From contig JAFRSL010000089.1 in assembly GCA_017427625.1 (NCBI GenBank), forward strand, positions 1 to 9,503: a DNA stretch of 9,503 bases, read 5' to 3'. This document shows positions 1 through 7,279 of this stretch, in pieces. Each line of letters begins with the position of its first letter. Position 1 is the first letter of the stretch. This stretch comes from Synergistaceae bacterium (GTDB lineage: Bacteria > Synergistota > Synergistia > Synergistales > Aminobacteriaceae). Both the position numbers and the translations under genes were made by a program. The notes beneath the pieces were generated by a model. That model was given only the letters and a program-made list of their open reading frames with translations. It had not been told where the DNA came from and ran no database searches.

Positions 1-1625
1 CCGTCGGGGAATGTGATTGTCCCGGTTTTGTAGCGTCCGTGAAGTGTGGACTTGCAGCCCGGTTCGTCCCACGACATAACGAGCTTCTCAGCGTCGCCCT
101 CAACAGAAATGTCGATGTCAGTGTTCTTAACGCCCATTAGAATATCGCGCACAGTTCCGCCGACAAGGTAAGCCCTCATTCCGAGTTCGTGAGCCTTTGC
201 GCCGACACGCCGGAGAAGTGAAAGCGTCTTCAGGCTGAATGACTCCTCCATTAAATGAGCGACATTCTCAACCCAAAGGAAGCCCGCCGAGTCTCTCTTT
301 GTGTCCTCGCCCGCGAACTGCCCCGAATGGTAGAGTGCTTTCAACAAAATTGCGCGTGATAGAGTGCCGACGAGTTTCCCGTTTTCGTCAAGGACTGGCA
401 TTTTCTCGAAGCCGTAAGTCGCCATCATTCTGTGAGCCTCGTCGATTGATGCCTCGTTTGACAGGCTGATTATCCCCTGTGTCATGAAGTCAGAGATATT
501 AGCCCTGTCGAGGCCGTGAAGGTGAGCTTTGTCGAGGTCCTTCCGCGTCATCATTCCTAAAACTTCACCGCTGTCACTGATCACAGGGAGGGATTTAACC
601 CCGAAACGGAGCATTGTGCGGTAAGCCTCGTCAACTTTCGCTTCAATTCCTACGGCAATAACGGGTGATGTCATTATGTCTGAGACCTTCATCATCGGTG
701 TGATCGCGCCCGCGAGACGGGATTCTATTTCAGAAAGGAGCTCTGTCGCGTCCCTGTTGTCGATGAGTGTTGCGCTTCCTGCCTGATAGTGCCCGCTTCC
801 GCCATAGGGCGCGAGAAATTCCTTGACGTTGAGGATTCCTTCGGCGCTTCGGGCGATGATGTTGGTTTTCTTTCCGCCGTTGTTGACGACAGCGATCGTT
901 ACGTGAGAGTCGCAATATTCCTTGAGCCTGTTGACGAAGACAGAGAGTCCGCTGACGTAGTTCTCAGTTTCCGCCCATGTGAGGTAGACTTTTGCGCCGT
1001 TAATGTATATTTCCTTTGCGTTTTCAGCGAGAGTGTCGAGGAGCTTCTTGTCCTCTGATGACATATCGGTCTCAACCTGAGCCAATACCCCCGACAAGTC
1101 AGCACCTAATTCCCGCAAGTAGCTCACTGCCGCAATATCGCGCTCGGTCGTGGTCTCGTAGGTGAAAGCTCCTGTGTCGTCATAGATTCCGATCGCCAAG
1201 AGCGTGGCTTCCTCTGGTGTGATTTCTTTGCGTTCGAGTAGGAGGCGTTCGAGTATCATTGTTGTCGCCGCGCCGATGGGTTCGTAGACGAGTTTGTCCG
1301 CCGGAATGTCATCGGGAGTCGCGGGGTGGTGGTCGTAAACGAGGACCTCAACGACCTGCCTCCCTGCGAGTGCCGCGAAAGGTCCGATTCTTGCGCGTGA
1401 ACGTGTGTCGGCAACTATCATGAGGGTAACTTCATCGAGGGGGATCTTCTTGGGCTTCATGAGGCGTGAGGCGAAGGGTCTGCCTTGCTTGGCCATGAAG
1501 TCGCGGACTTTTCGGGACATTGAGCCGGGAGGACAGATCACGGCATCGGGGTATAACTTCTGGATTGCTATCATGCTTGCTAGTGAGTCGAAATCTGTAT
1601 TGAGGTGGCTTGTTATTAGTTGCAT
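1..1625 (-). CDS. DHH/DHHA1-CBS-CBS-tRNA nucleotidyltransferase (A-adding/CCA type) fusion, 3' end outside window
   Basis: Partial gene: 541 codons are visible and the frame is still open at position 1. The N-terminal DHH phosphoesterase domain shows SHLNTDFDS at the start, DTRSR, DHHP (Asp98-His99-His100) and YDDTG. The DHHA1 glycine motif GGSGH starts at residue 275. Two CBS domains follow (about 312-370 and 375-435, opening VSDIMTSP and ISDFMTQG). The nucleotidyltransferase head then begins, with LVGGTVRD (Gly489-Gly490) and the metal-binding Asp503-x-Asp505. Known of the family: this four-part architecture occurs in A-adding tRNA 3'-end enzymes, where the last A (or CCA) is added to tRNA; the DHH-CBS half may act as a phosphodiesterase or adenylate sensor. 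Which nucleotides this protein adds cannot be told, because the RNA-binding tail is missing. The ATG at 1623-1625 begins exactly at the first DHH motif and has a weak AAGAGAG upstream. It is divergent from the toxin-antitoxin pair. Confidence 0.92.
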   Translation of the reverse strand, partial: MQLITSHLNTDFDSLASMIAIQKLYPDAVICPPGSMSRKVRDFMAKQGRPFASRLMKPKKIPLDEVTLMIVADTRSRARIGPFAALAGRQVVEVLVYDHHPATPDDIPADKLVYEPIGAATTMILERLLLERKEITPEEATLLAIGIYDDTGAFTYETTTERDIAAVSYLRELGADLSGVLAQVETDMSSEDKKLLDTLAENAKEIYINGAKVYLTWAETENYVSGLSVFVNRLKEYCDSHVTIAVVNNGGKKTNIIARSAEGILNVKEFLAPYGGSGHYQAGSATLIDNRDATELLSEIESRLAGAITPMMKVSDIMTSPVIAVGIEAKVDEAYRTMLRFGVKSLPVISDSGEVLGMMTRKDLDKAHLHGLDRANISDFMTQGIISLSNEASIDEAHRMMATYGFEKMPVLDENGKLVGTLSRAILLKALYHSGQFAGEDTKRDSAGFLWVENVAHLMEESFSLKTLSLLRRVGAKAHELGMRAYLVGGTVRDILMGVKNTDIDISVEGDAEKLVMSWDEPGCKSTLHGRYKTGTITFPD

Positions 1626-1660
1626 GGTCTGTATTCTCTCTTTTTATTGGAATTACAGAA

Positions 1661-1688
1661 ATGATAGCGCAAAAAATATTTCAGTCAA
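1661..1688 (-). promoter_or_regulatory. sigma70-type promoter of the DHH-CBS-nucleotidyltransferase gene
   Basis: Read on the minus strand, TTGACT (1683-1688) and TATCAT (1661-1666) are separated by 16 bp. Transcription would start near 1654, giving a 5' leader of about 30 nt before the ATG at 1625. Consensus match and placement support it; there is no experimental evidence. Confidence 0.6.
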
Positions 1689-1749
1689 CGAAAAACTTCT
1701 GATTCGCTGCATCATCTTCGACGCGCAAGCTGAGCATATTGTAGAATAA

Positions 1750-1755
1750 TATAAT
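1750..1755 (+). promoter_or_regulatory. -10 element (TATAAT) of the toxin-antitoxin operon
   Basis: A perfect TATAAT lies 25 bp before the ATG at 1781, in an AT-rich stretch. I see no good -35 hexamer at 16-18 bp upstream (the sequence there is near AAGCTG), so the promoter may need an activator or be weak. Confidence 0.5.
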
Positions 1756-1761
1756 ATTAAC

Positions 1762-1776
1762 ATCACGAGGAGTGAT
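1762..1776 (+). promoter_or_regulatory. Inverted repeat enclosing the ribosome binding site of the antitoxin gene
   Basis: A perfect 5-bp inverted repeat, ATCAC/GTGAT with a 5-nt spacer GAGGA, spans the Shine-Dalgarno sequence GAGGAG (1767-1772), which ends 8 nt before the ATG at 1781. It lies just downstream of the -10 box, where toxin-antitoxin operators often sit. It could be an operator for autoregulation or an RNA hairpin masking the ribosome binding site. A 5-bp repeat could also occur by chance. Confidence 0.4.
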
Positions 1777-1780
1777 ATTT

Positions 1781-1942
1781 ATGGAAATGCTATATCCTGC
1801 AACGAACGAGAAAGGTGAGTATTATCTTTACGACGATGATGGGAAAGGGGTAACTAATCAGACCACATTGAGGGCACTTTCTGAGGGTTGGGAAACGATT
1901 AAGGCGTGGAGGAAGCGAATGGAGATGTTCGAGCAAGAATGA
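1781..1942 (+). CDS. Small unrecognised protein, probable antitoxin of the downstream YafQ-like toxin
   Basis: A 53-residue frame starts at an ATG with a strong GAGGAG ribosome binding site. The stop TGA (1940-1942) overlaps the toxin start as ATGA. The N-terminal half is acidic (YYLYDDDGKG around residues 14-23). The C-terminal half looks helical and charged, with basic WRKRM followed by an acidic end (EMFEQE). I do not recognise a family: it lacks the obvious ribbon-helix-helix N-terminus of DinJ/RelB antitoxins and is well below their usual length of roughly 80-90 residues. The antitoxin role is inferred from position: it is the first gene of a two-gene unit, translationally coupled to a toxin, under its own promoter. 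There is no other candidate antitoxin next to the toxin. Whether it binds DNA is unknown. Confidence 0.6.
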   Translation: MEMLYPATNEKGEYYLYDDDGKGVTNQTTLRALSEGWETIKAWRKRMEMFEQE

Positions 1943-2256
1943 AAAACGCTGCCGATAAGCGGGCTATTCTTCCGCGTGAGACATCATACGCAAAGGATTT
2001 TCTGAGGGATTGGGAGAAGTTGGAGCGTTCTGGGAAGCATGATATGAACGTCGTTAAAGAGTGTATGATGCTGTTAATTGCGAATGATGCCCCTCTTTCT
2101 GCCGAATGGAAGGACCATCAGCTAAAGGGTGAACTTCGTGATATGAGAGAGTGCCACATAAAGGGCGACTTGGTGTTGGTATATCATACAGAGAAAACGG
2201 CGAGGCATGAACTGATAATGTTTTTCCGTATAGGTACTCACTCGGAAATATTCTAG
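1939..2256 (+). CDS. YafQ/RelE-family mRNA interferase toxin
   Basis: A 105-aa type II toxin of the RelE/ParE fold, YafQ branch. Family knowledge: these enzymes cleave mRNA on the ribosome and are held inactive by the partner antitoxin. Aligning by eye with E. coli YafQ, the catalytic set is present: His60 in WKDHQLKG, His73 and Asp77 in RECHIKGD, and His101 plus Phe105 in the C-terminal RIGTHSEIF. The toxin therefore looks intact and active. I chose the ATG at 1939 because it overlaps the stop of the upstream small gene (ATGA), typical of translational coupling. An in-frame GTG at 1906 would add 11 residues but has no better ribosome binding site. The gene converges on pgm. Confidence 0.87.
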   Translation: MKNAADKRAILPRETSYAKDFLRDWEKLERSGKHDMNVVKECMMLLIANDAPLSAEWKDHQLKGELRDMRECHIKGDLVLVYHTEKTARHELIMFFRIGTHSEIF

Positions 2257-2260
2257 AGCG

Positions 2261-2292
2261 TAAATATAACCCTCCGGCTAATCACCAGAGGG
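2261..2292 (-). terminator. Probable terminator of pgm, possibly bidirectional
   Basis: The stem CCCTCCGG/CCAGAGGG (2270-2277 with 2285-2292, one mismatch, 7-nt loop) lies in the convergent gap. On the minus strand it is followed by the T-rich TTATATTT, fitting intrinsic termination of pgm transcripts. On the plus strand no T-run follows, so termination of the toxin-antitoxin message here is less certain. Confidence 0.6.
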
Positions 2293-2308
2293 CTATCAAA
2301 ACTTCTTC

Positions 2309-3907
2309 TTACGCTATTATTGCCTGAGCCTCTTCCTGAATCTTCTTGAGGTGTTCAGGGCTTACGAAACTTTCAGCATATAGCTTGCAGATGTTCTCCG
2401 TTCCTGACGGTCTCGCAGCAAACCAGCCGTTCGCAGTCGTAACCTTCAAGCCGCCGATTGATGCGTTGTTTCCCGGAGCTTTCGTGAACTTCGCCGTAAT
2501 CTTGTCCCCAGCTAACGTGTCAGCCTTGATGTCATCAGGTGAAAGTTTACCCAATGCCGCTTTCTGTTCGGGCGTTGCCGGAGTGTCAATCCTCGCGTAG
2601 AAGCTAGTCCCGTACTTCGCCTTGATTTCGTCGTAATGCTGTGCCGGGTTCTTCCCTGTTACTGCCGTAATCTCGCACGCCAGCAAGTCCATGATTATGC
2701 CGTCCTTGTCGGTTGTCCAAACTGAGCCGTCTTTGCAGAGGAATGACGCACCTGCGCTCTCCTCGCCGCCGAAGCCCATTGAGCCGTCAAGAAGTCCGTC
2801 AACAAACCACTTGAAACCTACAGGAACTTCGCAGAGTTTGCGGCCGATTCCAGCAGTTACTCGGTCGATTATTGAGCTTGAGACTACAGTCTTGCCTACA
2901 GCAGCATCGCTCCTCCAGCCCTTCCTCGACGTGAAAAGATGCTGAACCGCAACCGCCAAATACGCATTCGGATTCATTAGGCCCTGAGGCGTTACGATTC
3001 CGTGACGGTCATAGTCGGTGTCGTTCCCGAACGCTATGTCGTAGTCGTCCTTCAGCTTGATTAGGTTGGCCATGGCCCACGGTGATGAGCAGTCCATTCT
3101 GATTTTGCCGTCGTGGTCGGGCGGCATGAATGAGAATGTCGGGTCAAGGTTAGGATTCACGACTTCGAGATTCTTGATGCCGTAGACTTCAGCGATTGGC
3201 TTCCAGTAGTATATTCCTGAACCGCCGAGAGGATCAGCACCAATCTTCAGGCCAGACTTCGCTATTGCCTCCATGTCAACAACACTAGCCAATGCTTTCA
3301 CGTAAGGAAGAACGAAATCCTCGAAGTGAACGTTGTCCATCTTCACAGCTTTCTCGAAAGGAACACGCTTAATGCTCCCAACTCCCTGACGAATAAGCTC
3401 GTTTGCACGGTTCTGAATCTTGCTCGTGATTTCAGGGCTTGCAGGGCCTCCCGATGGCGGGTCGTACTTTATTCCGCCGTCTGTTGGAGGGTTGTGCGAG
3501 GGGGTGATGACCATTCCGTCAGCTGTCTTGTTTCCGGGCGTTCTGTTGTGAGCGAGAATTGCACGCGAGATTACGGGCGTCGGTGTCGGCGCAAAATCCT
3601 TCTGGAGTATCAGCTCGACTCCGTTTGCCGCCAATACCTCAACGCATGTCCTCATTGAAGGCTCGGAAAGAGCGTGAGTGTCAGCACCAAGATAGAGCGG
3701 GCCGGGAATGCCTTCAGCCGTTCGGTGCTCGTAGACAGCCTGAGCGATTGCGAGAATGTGTGCCTCGTTGAAGCTGTGGAGTGCCGATGATCCACGATGC
3801 CCTGATGTTCCGAACGCTACCTGTTGCGTCTTGTCATCAGGATTAGGGGCGAGCGTGTAGTAATCACTGATTAGTGAGGGGATATTTACGATTTTCTTCT
3901 CCTGCAT
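2309..3907 (-). CDS. pgm: Phosphoglucomutase (alpha-D-glucose phosphate-specific)
   Basis: A 532-aa cytoplasmic alpha-D-phosphohexomutase, close to the length of E. coli Pgm. It interconverts glucose-1-phosphate and glucose-6-phosphate, linking glycolysis to glycogen, UDP-glucose and surface polysaccharide synthesis. All family signatures are visible in order: TSGHRG (34-39), the active-site loop TPSHNP with phosphoserine Ser137, the metal loop DTDYD (296-300), the sugar-binding loop GGEESAG (380-386) and the phosphate-binding loop RPSGTE (499-504). The ATG at 3905-3907 has GGAGG (3918-3922) 10 nt upstream and a well-formed promoter further up. The gene follows lpxA on the same strand but is about 350 bp away with its own promoter, so it is probably a separate transcription unit. 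Confidence 0.97.
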   Translation of the reverse strand: MQEKKIVNIPSLISDYYTLAPNPDDKTQQVAFGTSGHRGSSALHSFNEAHILAIAQAVYEHRTAEGIPGPLYLGADTHALSEPSMRTCVEVLAANGVELILQKDFAPTPTPVISRAILAHNRTPGNKTADGMVITPSHNPPTDGGIKYDPPSGGPASPEITSKIQNRANELIRQGVGSIKRVPFEKAVKMDNVHFEDFVLPYVKALASVVDMEAIAKSGLKIGADPLGGSGIYYWKPIAEVYGIKNLEVVNPNLDPTFSFMPPDHDGKIRMDCSSPWAMANLIKLKDDYDIAFGNDTDYDRHGIVTPQGLMNPNAYLAVAVQHLFTSRKGWRSDAAVGKTVVSSSIIDRVTAGIGRKLCEVPVGFKWFVDGLLDGSMGFGGEESAGASFLCKDGSVWTTDKDGIIMDLLACEITAVTGKNPAQHYDEIKAKYGTSFYARIDTPATPEQKAALGKLSPDDIKADTLAGDKITAKFTKAPGNNASIGGLKVTTANGWFAARPSGTENICKLYAESFVSPEHLKKIQEEAQAIIA

Positions 3908-3957
3908 TGATTAAAATCCTCCGTTCCTTGTCATCGTTATTATTTTGGAATGAGAGA

Positions 3958-3986
3958 ATTATAGTTACTCGATGTGAAAATATCAA
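3958..3986 (-). promoter_or_regulatory. sigma70-type promoter of pgm
   Basis: On the minus strand, TTGATA (3981-3986) and a perfect TATAAT (3958-3963) are 17 bp apart. The start point would be near 3951, leaving a leader of about 45 nt before the pgm ATG. Confidence 0.72.
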
Positions 3987-4255
3987 TGCTCCGAGTTTTA
4001 CAGTATAAACTGCTGGCGTACTACACACCTCTATCAAGTCCGCATTTTATTGCATTCCTGACTACTTTTCCTGCAGTGAAGAGGTTGAACATTTTACAGA
4101 CGAAACCTTTACTTCGTCTAACCCCATATATTCAGTTGTCAAAAAACTGGTTTACTTCATTCGATGTCTTGTTCGTCGTCTCTGTTCAGAACTATATGAT
4201 TCATCGAACGTGCGGCATATTACCACATGTTTAAGTCAAAAACAAGGATAAAGCC
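3987..4255. other. Intergenic stretch between lpxA and pgm without a convincing gene
   Basis: This gap is more AT-rich than the genes. An open frame on the plus strand (3974-4234) has no ribosome binding site and its product resembles no protein family I know, so I do not call it. A 7-bp perfect hairpin AGACGAA/TTCGTCT (4098-4104 with 4113-4119, 8-nt loop) has no T-run on either side. No clear terminator is seen after lpxA. It may hold the 3' untranslated region of the lpx operon or decayed sequence. Confidence 0.5.
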
Positions 4256-5044
4256 CTAATTACCCCAGAATGTTATACCTCTTTCAGTTTCCTCGTAAAA
4301 TTCTATGACACGCTGAATTTCGGGAATATACTTCGCTTTCGTATTTACTGCCTCTCTCAATCTTTCAGAAAATACTGCGTTCTTGTCATAAAGAAATCTG
4401 TAGAAACGGTAGATCTTCTTTATCGTCTCCGGCAAAAATCCTCCGCGCTGTAGCCCTACTTTGTTCAAGCCTGTCAATCTCAATGGCTCTCCTGATGCAA
4501 GCGTGTAATGCGGAACATCTTTCGAGACGCGGTATAGTCCGCCGATCATGCAGTACTCGCCGATTCTAACGAACTGATGAACTCCCGCCATTCCTCCGAA
4601 GACTGTGTGGCTTCCAACATGTGCGAATCCTGAAAGGCCAACTTTGTTCGCAACCGTTACGCTGTCGCCGATTTGAACGTTGTGGGCAAAGTGTACCCCT
4701 TCCATGATGAAGCAGTCATTTCCGACGGTTGTTGAATTTCCCTCGCCTGTTGCGCGGTTTATGGTTACGTTCTCGCGGATTAGGTTGTTGTTGCCGATTT
4801 TGACGTAGGAGGTCTCGCCCTTGTAGCCATGATCCTGAGGGTCTCCGCCTATTGCCGTGTGCTCGCAAATCTTGCAGCCCTCGCCTATCGTTACATTGTC
4901 ATGAACGCTCACGAACGCGACAAGCTCAGTCCCCGCTCCGATCTTAACCTTGTCTGAAACGTAGCAGAACGGCCCAATCTTAACGCCGTCAGCAATTTCT
5001 GCTTTTGTCGATACTACTGATGATGGGTGAACAAAGACGCTCAA
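4256..5044 (-). CDS. lpxA: UDP-N-acetylglucosamine O-acyltransferase
   Basis: A 262-aa protein, the same length as E. coli LpxA. It catalyses the first lipid A step: transfer of a 3-hydroxyacyl chain from ACP to UDP-GlcNAc in the cytoplasm. The N-terminal two thirds is a left-handed beta-helix of hexapeptide repeats, followed by the helical C-terminal domain ending near FYEETERGITF. By alignment with E. coli the catalytic His125 is His121 here (FAHN), with His118 as the partner. GMAGVHQF is the conserved acceptor-site region. Gly169 matches E. coli Gly173, a residue that sets acyl-chain length, hinting at a longer rather than C10 chain. The start is TTG at 5042-5044, overlapping the fabZ stop as TTGA, with AGGAGG (5052-5057) 7 nt upstream. 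It is the last gene of the operon. Confidence 0.97.
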   Translation of the reverse strand: MSVFVHPSSVVSTKAEIADGVKIGPFCYVSDKVKIGAGTELVAFVSVHDNVTIGEGCKICEHTAIGGDPQDHGYKGETSYVKIGNNNLIRENVTINRATGEGNSTTVGNDCFIMEGVHFAHNVQIGDSVTVANKVGLSGFAHVGSHTVFGGMAGVHQFVRIGEYCMIGGLYRVSKDVPHYTLASGEPLRLTGLNKVGLQRGGFLPETIKKIYRFYRFLYDKNAVFSERLREAVNTKAKYIPEIQRVIEFYEETERGITFWGN

Positions 5045-5505
5045 TTTTCGTCCTCCTGCGGTTTAGCCAGCGTGTCAGCAATTATCGTCAGGAACTCAGC
5101 CTCAGCGACAACTTCATCGTCAACATATGCTTTTGCTTTTGCCTTTGCCGAATTGCTCCGTACATTAGTGAGTTCAGCTTTTGTTACCAGCTTGTCGCCC
5201 GGACGGACGGGTTTGCGGAAACGTACCTTGTCCATTCCCGTGAGAAAAGCTATCTTGTTGCCCTGCTCAATTCCGAGCTTGATGCCAAGTAAAACGCTCG
5301 CGACCTGCCCCATGCTCTCGACGATTAACACGCCCGGCATTGTCGGGTCTCCGGGAAAATGTCCCTGAAAGAACGGCTCGTTGAATGTTACATTCTTGTA
5401 GCCCGTTACGTGCATGTCGTCATATTCCGTTATCCTGTCAACCATCAAGAACGGGTAACGGTGCTTCAGCGTCTTCATAATTCCGAATATGTCAATCTCT
5501 GGCAA
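5041..5505 (-). CDS. fabZ: 3-hydroxyacyl-[ACP] dehydratase FabZ
   Basis: A 154-aa hot-dog fold enzyme that dehydrates 3-hydroxyacyl-ACP to enoyl-ACP in fatty acid elongation. It shares its substrate pool with LpxA and LpxD, which is why it is embedded in lpx clusters. The N-terminus has HRYPFLMVDR (residues 15-24). The catalytic pair is His49 in GHFPGDPTMPG and Glu63 in VESMGQ. The start is TTG at 5503-5505, inside the 3' end of lpxC (14-nt overlap), with AGGGAG (5515-5520) 9 nt upstream. This start gives the usual FabZ N-terminal length. In Bacteroidetes lpxC and fabZ are fused; here they are separate genes in different frames. Confidence 0.97.
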   Translation of the reverse strand: MPEIDIFGIMKTLKHRYPFLMVDRITEYDDMHVTGYKNVTFNEPFFQGHFPGDPTMPGVLIVESMGQVASVLLGIKLGIEQGNKIAFLTGMDKVRFRKPVRPGDKLVTKAELTNVRSNSAKAKAKAYVDDEVVAEAEFLTIIADTLAKPQEDEN

Positions 5506-6301
5506 TCTCTGTATCTCCCTTCAGTCTTTCTGTGAGTTTCAAATGTAATTCATGGCCTGCCCTCATCGCTATAATGTGGGCGTTCAACGGTCTTCCGAGC
5601 GATGATAGGTCGCCGATTAAATCAAGAACTTTGTGGCGAACAAACTCATCTGGCCAGCGTAATCCTTTCTTTGCGTGTATCGTCTTGCCTATCACTATAG
5701 CGTTGTCGAGAGTTCCACCAAGTGCCATTCCGTGTGAACGCAGGTACTCTATGTCACGTTCCAGCGCAAACGTCCTAGCTTCTGATATTTCAAAAACGTA
5801 ATGCCCTGGAGTATGAGTGTAATCGTAGACTTGTGCCCCGACATTCTCATATTCAACCGTGTACGTTATGTGAAGATTATCACACGGGAACGCCGCAACG
5901 AATCTCTTCCTGTCTTCGTTCGACACTATGACGGGTTCGCGGACTTCTAGGCTTGGGACTTCATGGCCGTCTTCGTCGCTATTGGATAGTATTTCACCGA
6001 TGAGAAAATTCGAACAGCCATCAAGCGCTGGCATCTCCCCTCCGTCAACATTCACTCGAACTCCCGAATATATCTCCATCCCATATAACGCAGACAGTAC
6101 GTGTTCGCATGTCCGAATCTCAGAACCGTCCGGGAAAATATAATCCGAGCCGCGATTCGTTCCCTTCGTCCTCAACTCCCGCAAAGGTACTCCATTCATA
6201 ATGACTTCAGGAGCATCGCAGGGTTCGATCGTAAGCACACACTCCTTGCCGCTGTGGAGCCCTACTCCCTCAACTCTTATTATCCCGTTTAAGTGCCTCA
6301 T
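5492..6301 (-). CDS. lpxC: UDP-3-O-acyl-N-acetylglucosamine deacetylase
   Basis: A 269-aa zinc amidase carrying out the committed step of lipid A synthesis: removal of the N-acetyl group from the LpxA product. VGLHSG is near the N-terminus (13-18). The Zn ligands are His67 (in CEHVLSAL, next to the general base Glu66), His223 and Asp227 (in [12 protein letters not shown]). The catalytic His250 lies in [10 protein letters not shown], with the same 27-residue spacing from the second ligand as E. coli His238/His265. It is about 35 residues shorter than E. coli LpxC, through a compact region before residue 60 and a short C-terminus, but no catalytic residue is missing. The ATG at 6299-6301 overlaps the lpxD stop (ATGA). 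The ribosome binding site is weak, so coupling to lpxD translation is likely. Confidence 0.97.
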   Translation of the reverse strand: MRHLNGIIRVEGVGLHSGKECVLTIEPCDAPEVIMNGVPLRELRTKGTNRGSDYIFPDGSEIRTCEHVLSALYGMEIYSGVRVNVDGGEMPALDGCSNFLIGEILSNSDEDGHEVPSLEVREPVIVSNEDRKRFVAAFPCDNLHITYTVEYENVGAQVYDYTHTPGHYVFEISEARTFALERDIEYLRSHGMALGGTLDNAIVIGKTIHAKKGLRWPDEFVRHKVLDLIGDLSSLGRPLNAHIIAMRAGHELHLKLTERLKGDTEIARD

Positions 6302-7257
6302 TTTTGCAGCTCGTTTACTTTCTTCTCAAGAACATGAATCCTCTTAACGAGCAGAGGCAAGTCAGCAGCTAATACCAATGCCCTCTTAGCGTCGTTGTGA
6401 TTTCTTGCGGGGAAGCCTGAGACTATCGAGTTCGCGGGGACATCGTTCGTGATTCCTGAGCGTCCGGCAATGACCGTGTTTGCGCCAATTCTAACGTGGT
6501 CGGTTATTCCAGCCTGTACAGCGACGGTAACGTTGTCCTCAAGGATACTGCTTCCTGCGATTCCTGACATTGAGCAGATTATGCAGTTGCGCCCGATTTT
6601 GACGTTGTGTCCGACCTGAACCTGATTGTCGATTTTCGTTCCCGAACCTATCTCTGTGTCGCTCATTGTTCCTCTGTCGATGGTTGTGCAAGCTCCGATT
6701 TCAACGTCATCACCGATTTTCACGCCGCCAACTTGCGGGATTTTCACGAGGCCGTCAGGTGTTCGCTCAAAACCGAAACCGTCCGCGCCTATGACTGCTC
6801 CCGAATGTATCAGGCAATTTCGGCCGACATGAACGTTCCGGACTAACACAGCGTGAGGCTCAATCACAGTACCTTCACCGACCTCACAGCCCTCTCCGAC
6901 GTATGCGAACGCGGAAACTCTTGCTTTGGGTGAGACTTTTGCTGACGGTGATACTTCGGCTTTGGGGTCAATGCCTGTTACTGAGAGTTCTTCGGCAAAA
7001 AGCGCAAGAACTTCGCCCAATCTTGCGCGGGCATTCTCACATATAAGGCCGTCCCTTTGGCTTGCTTCGTCGGAAAAATATTCTTCCTTTGCGATAACTG
7101 CGATTGATGGATCAAGTTTCCGGATTACTCCCCTGTCCCAAACTACGCATATGTGTGAAGGATTAGGGTCTTCTGGTGATGCTACTCCCAAGATCTCGCG
7201 CTCTGGGTTTCCTGACACTTTCAGGCTCAATCTCTTGGCCATTTCTGACAGCTTCAT
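6298..7257 (-). CDS. lpxD: UDP-3-O-(3-hydroxyacyl)glucosamine N-acyltransferase
   Basis: A 319-aa protein that adds the second 3-hydroxyacyl chain (N-linked) after LpxC has acted. The N-terminal uridine-binding domain (about 1-95, with LGVASPED) precedes a left-handed beta-helix of hexapeptide repeats. Family signatures are IGADGFGF (156-163), [11 protein letters not shown] (186-196) and DNQVQVGHN, where His217 matches the catalytic His239 of E. coli. A C-terminal helix ([20 protein letters not shown]) closes the protein. The ATG at 7255-7257 is the first possible start: an in-frame TGA lies 9 bp upstream. The purine-rich AGAGAGGAAA is about 17 nt away, farther than usual, and a four-codon mini-frame sits between. 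It is the first gene of the lpx operon. Confidence 0.97.
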   Translation of the reverse strand: MKLSEMAKRLSLKVSGNPEREILGVASPEDPNPSHICVVWDRGVIRKLDPSIAVIAKEEYFSDEASQRDGLICENARARLGEVLALFAEELSVTGIDPKAEVSPSAKVSPKARVSAFAYVGEGCEVGEGTVIEPHAVLVRNVHVGRNCLIHSGAVIGADGFGFERTPDGLVKIPQVGGVKIGDDVEIGACTTIDRGTMSDTEIGSGTKIDNQVQVGHNVKIGRNCIICSMSGIAGSSILEDNVTVAVQAGITDHVRIGANTVIAGRSGITNDVPANSIVSGFPARNHNDAKRALVLAADLPLLVKRIHVLEKKVNELQK

Positions 7258-7271
7258 TATGTTTCAATCAT
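7257..7271 (-). other. Four-codon mini open frame coupled to the lpxD start
   Basis: An ATG at 7269-7271 opens a frame encoding Met-Ile-Glu-Thr and then TAA. That TAA shares its last A with the lpxD ATG (TAATG). It sits directly after the only purine-rich ribosome-binding-like sequence (AGAGAGGAAA). Ribosomes could start here and re-initiate at lpxD, or the arrangement may be chance. Confidence 0.3.
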
Positions 7272-7279
7272 TTTCCTCT

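Noticed and set aside
4098..4119. Hairpin AGACGAA/TTCGTCT, considered as the lpx operon terminator
   Set aside because: It lies about 140 nt after the lpxA stop and no T-run follows on either strand.
4130..4150. Perfect TTGACA on the minus strand at about 4136-4141, considered as a promoter
   Set aside because: No -10 box at a suitable distance, and no gene downstream before pgm, which has its own better promoter.
3974..4234. Open frame on the plus strand between pgm and lpxA (86 codons)
   Set aside because: No ribosome binding site, composition not like the neighbouring genes, overlaps the pgm promoter, and the product resembles no known protein.
5005..5368. Plus-strand frames opposite fabZ and lpxA
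   Set aside because: Antisense shadows of two well-identified genes; no ribosome binding site or family match.
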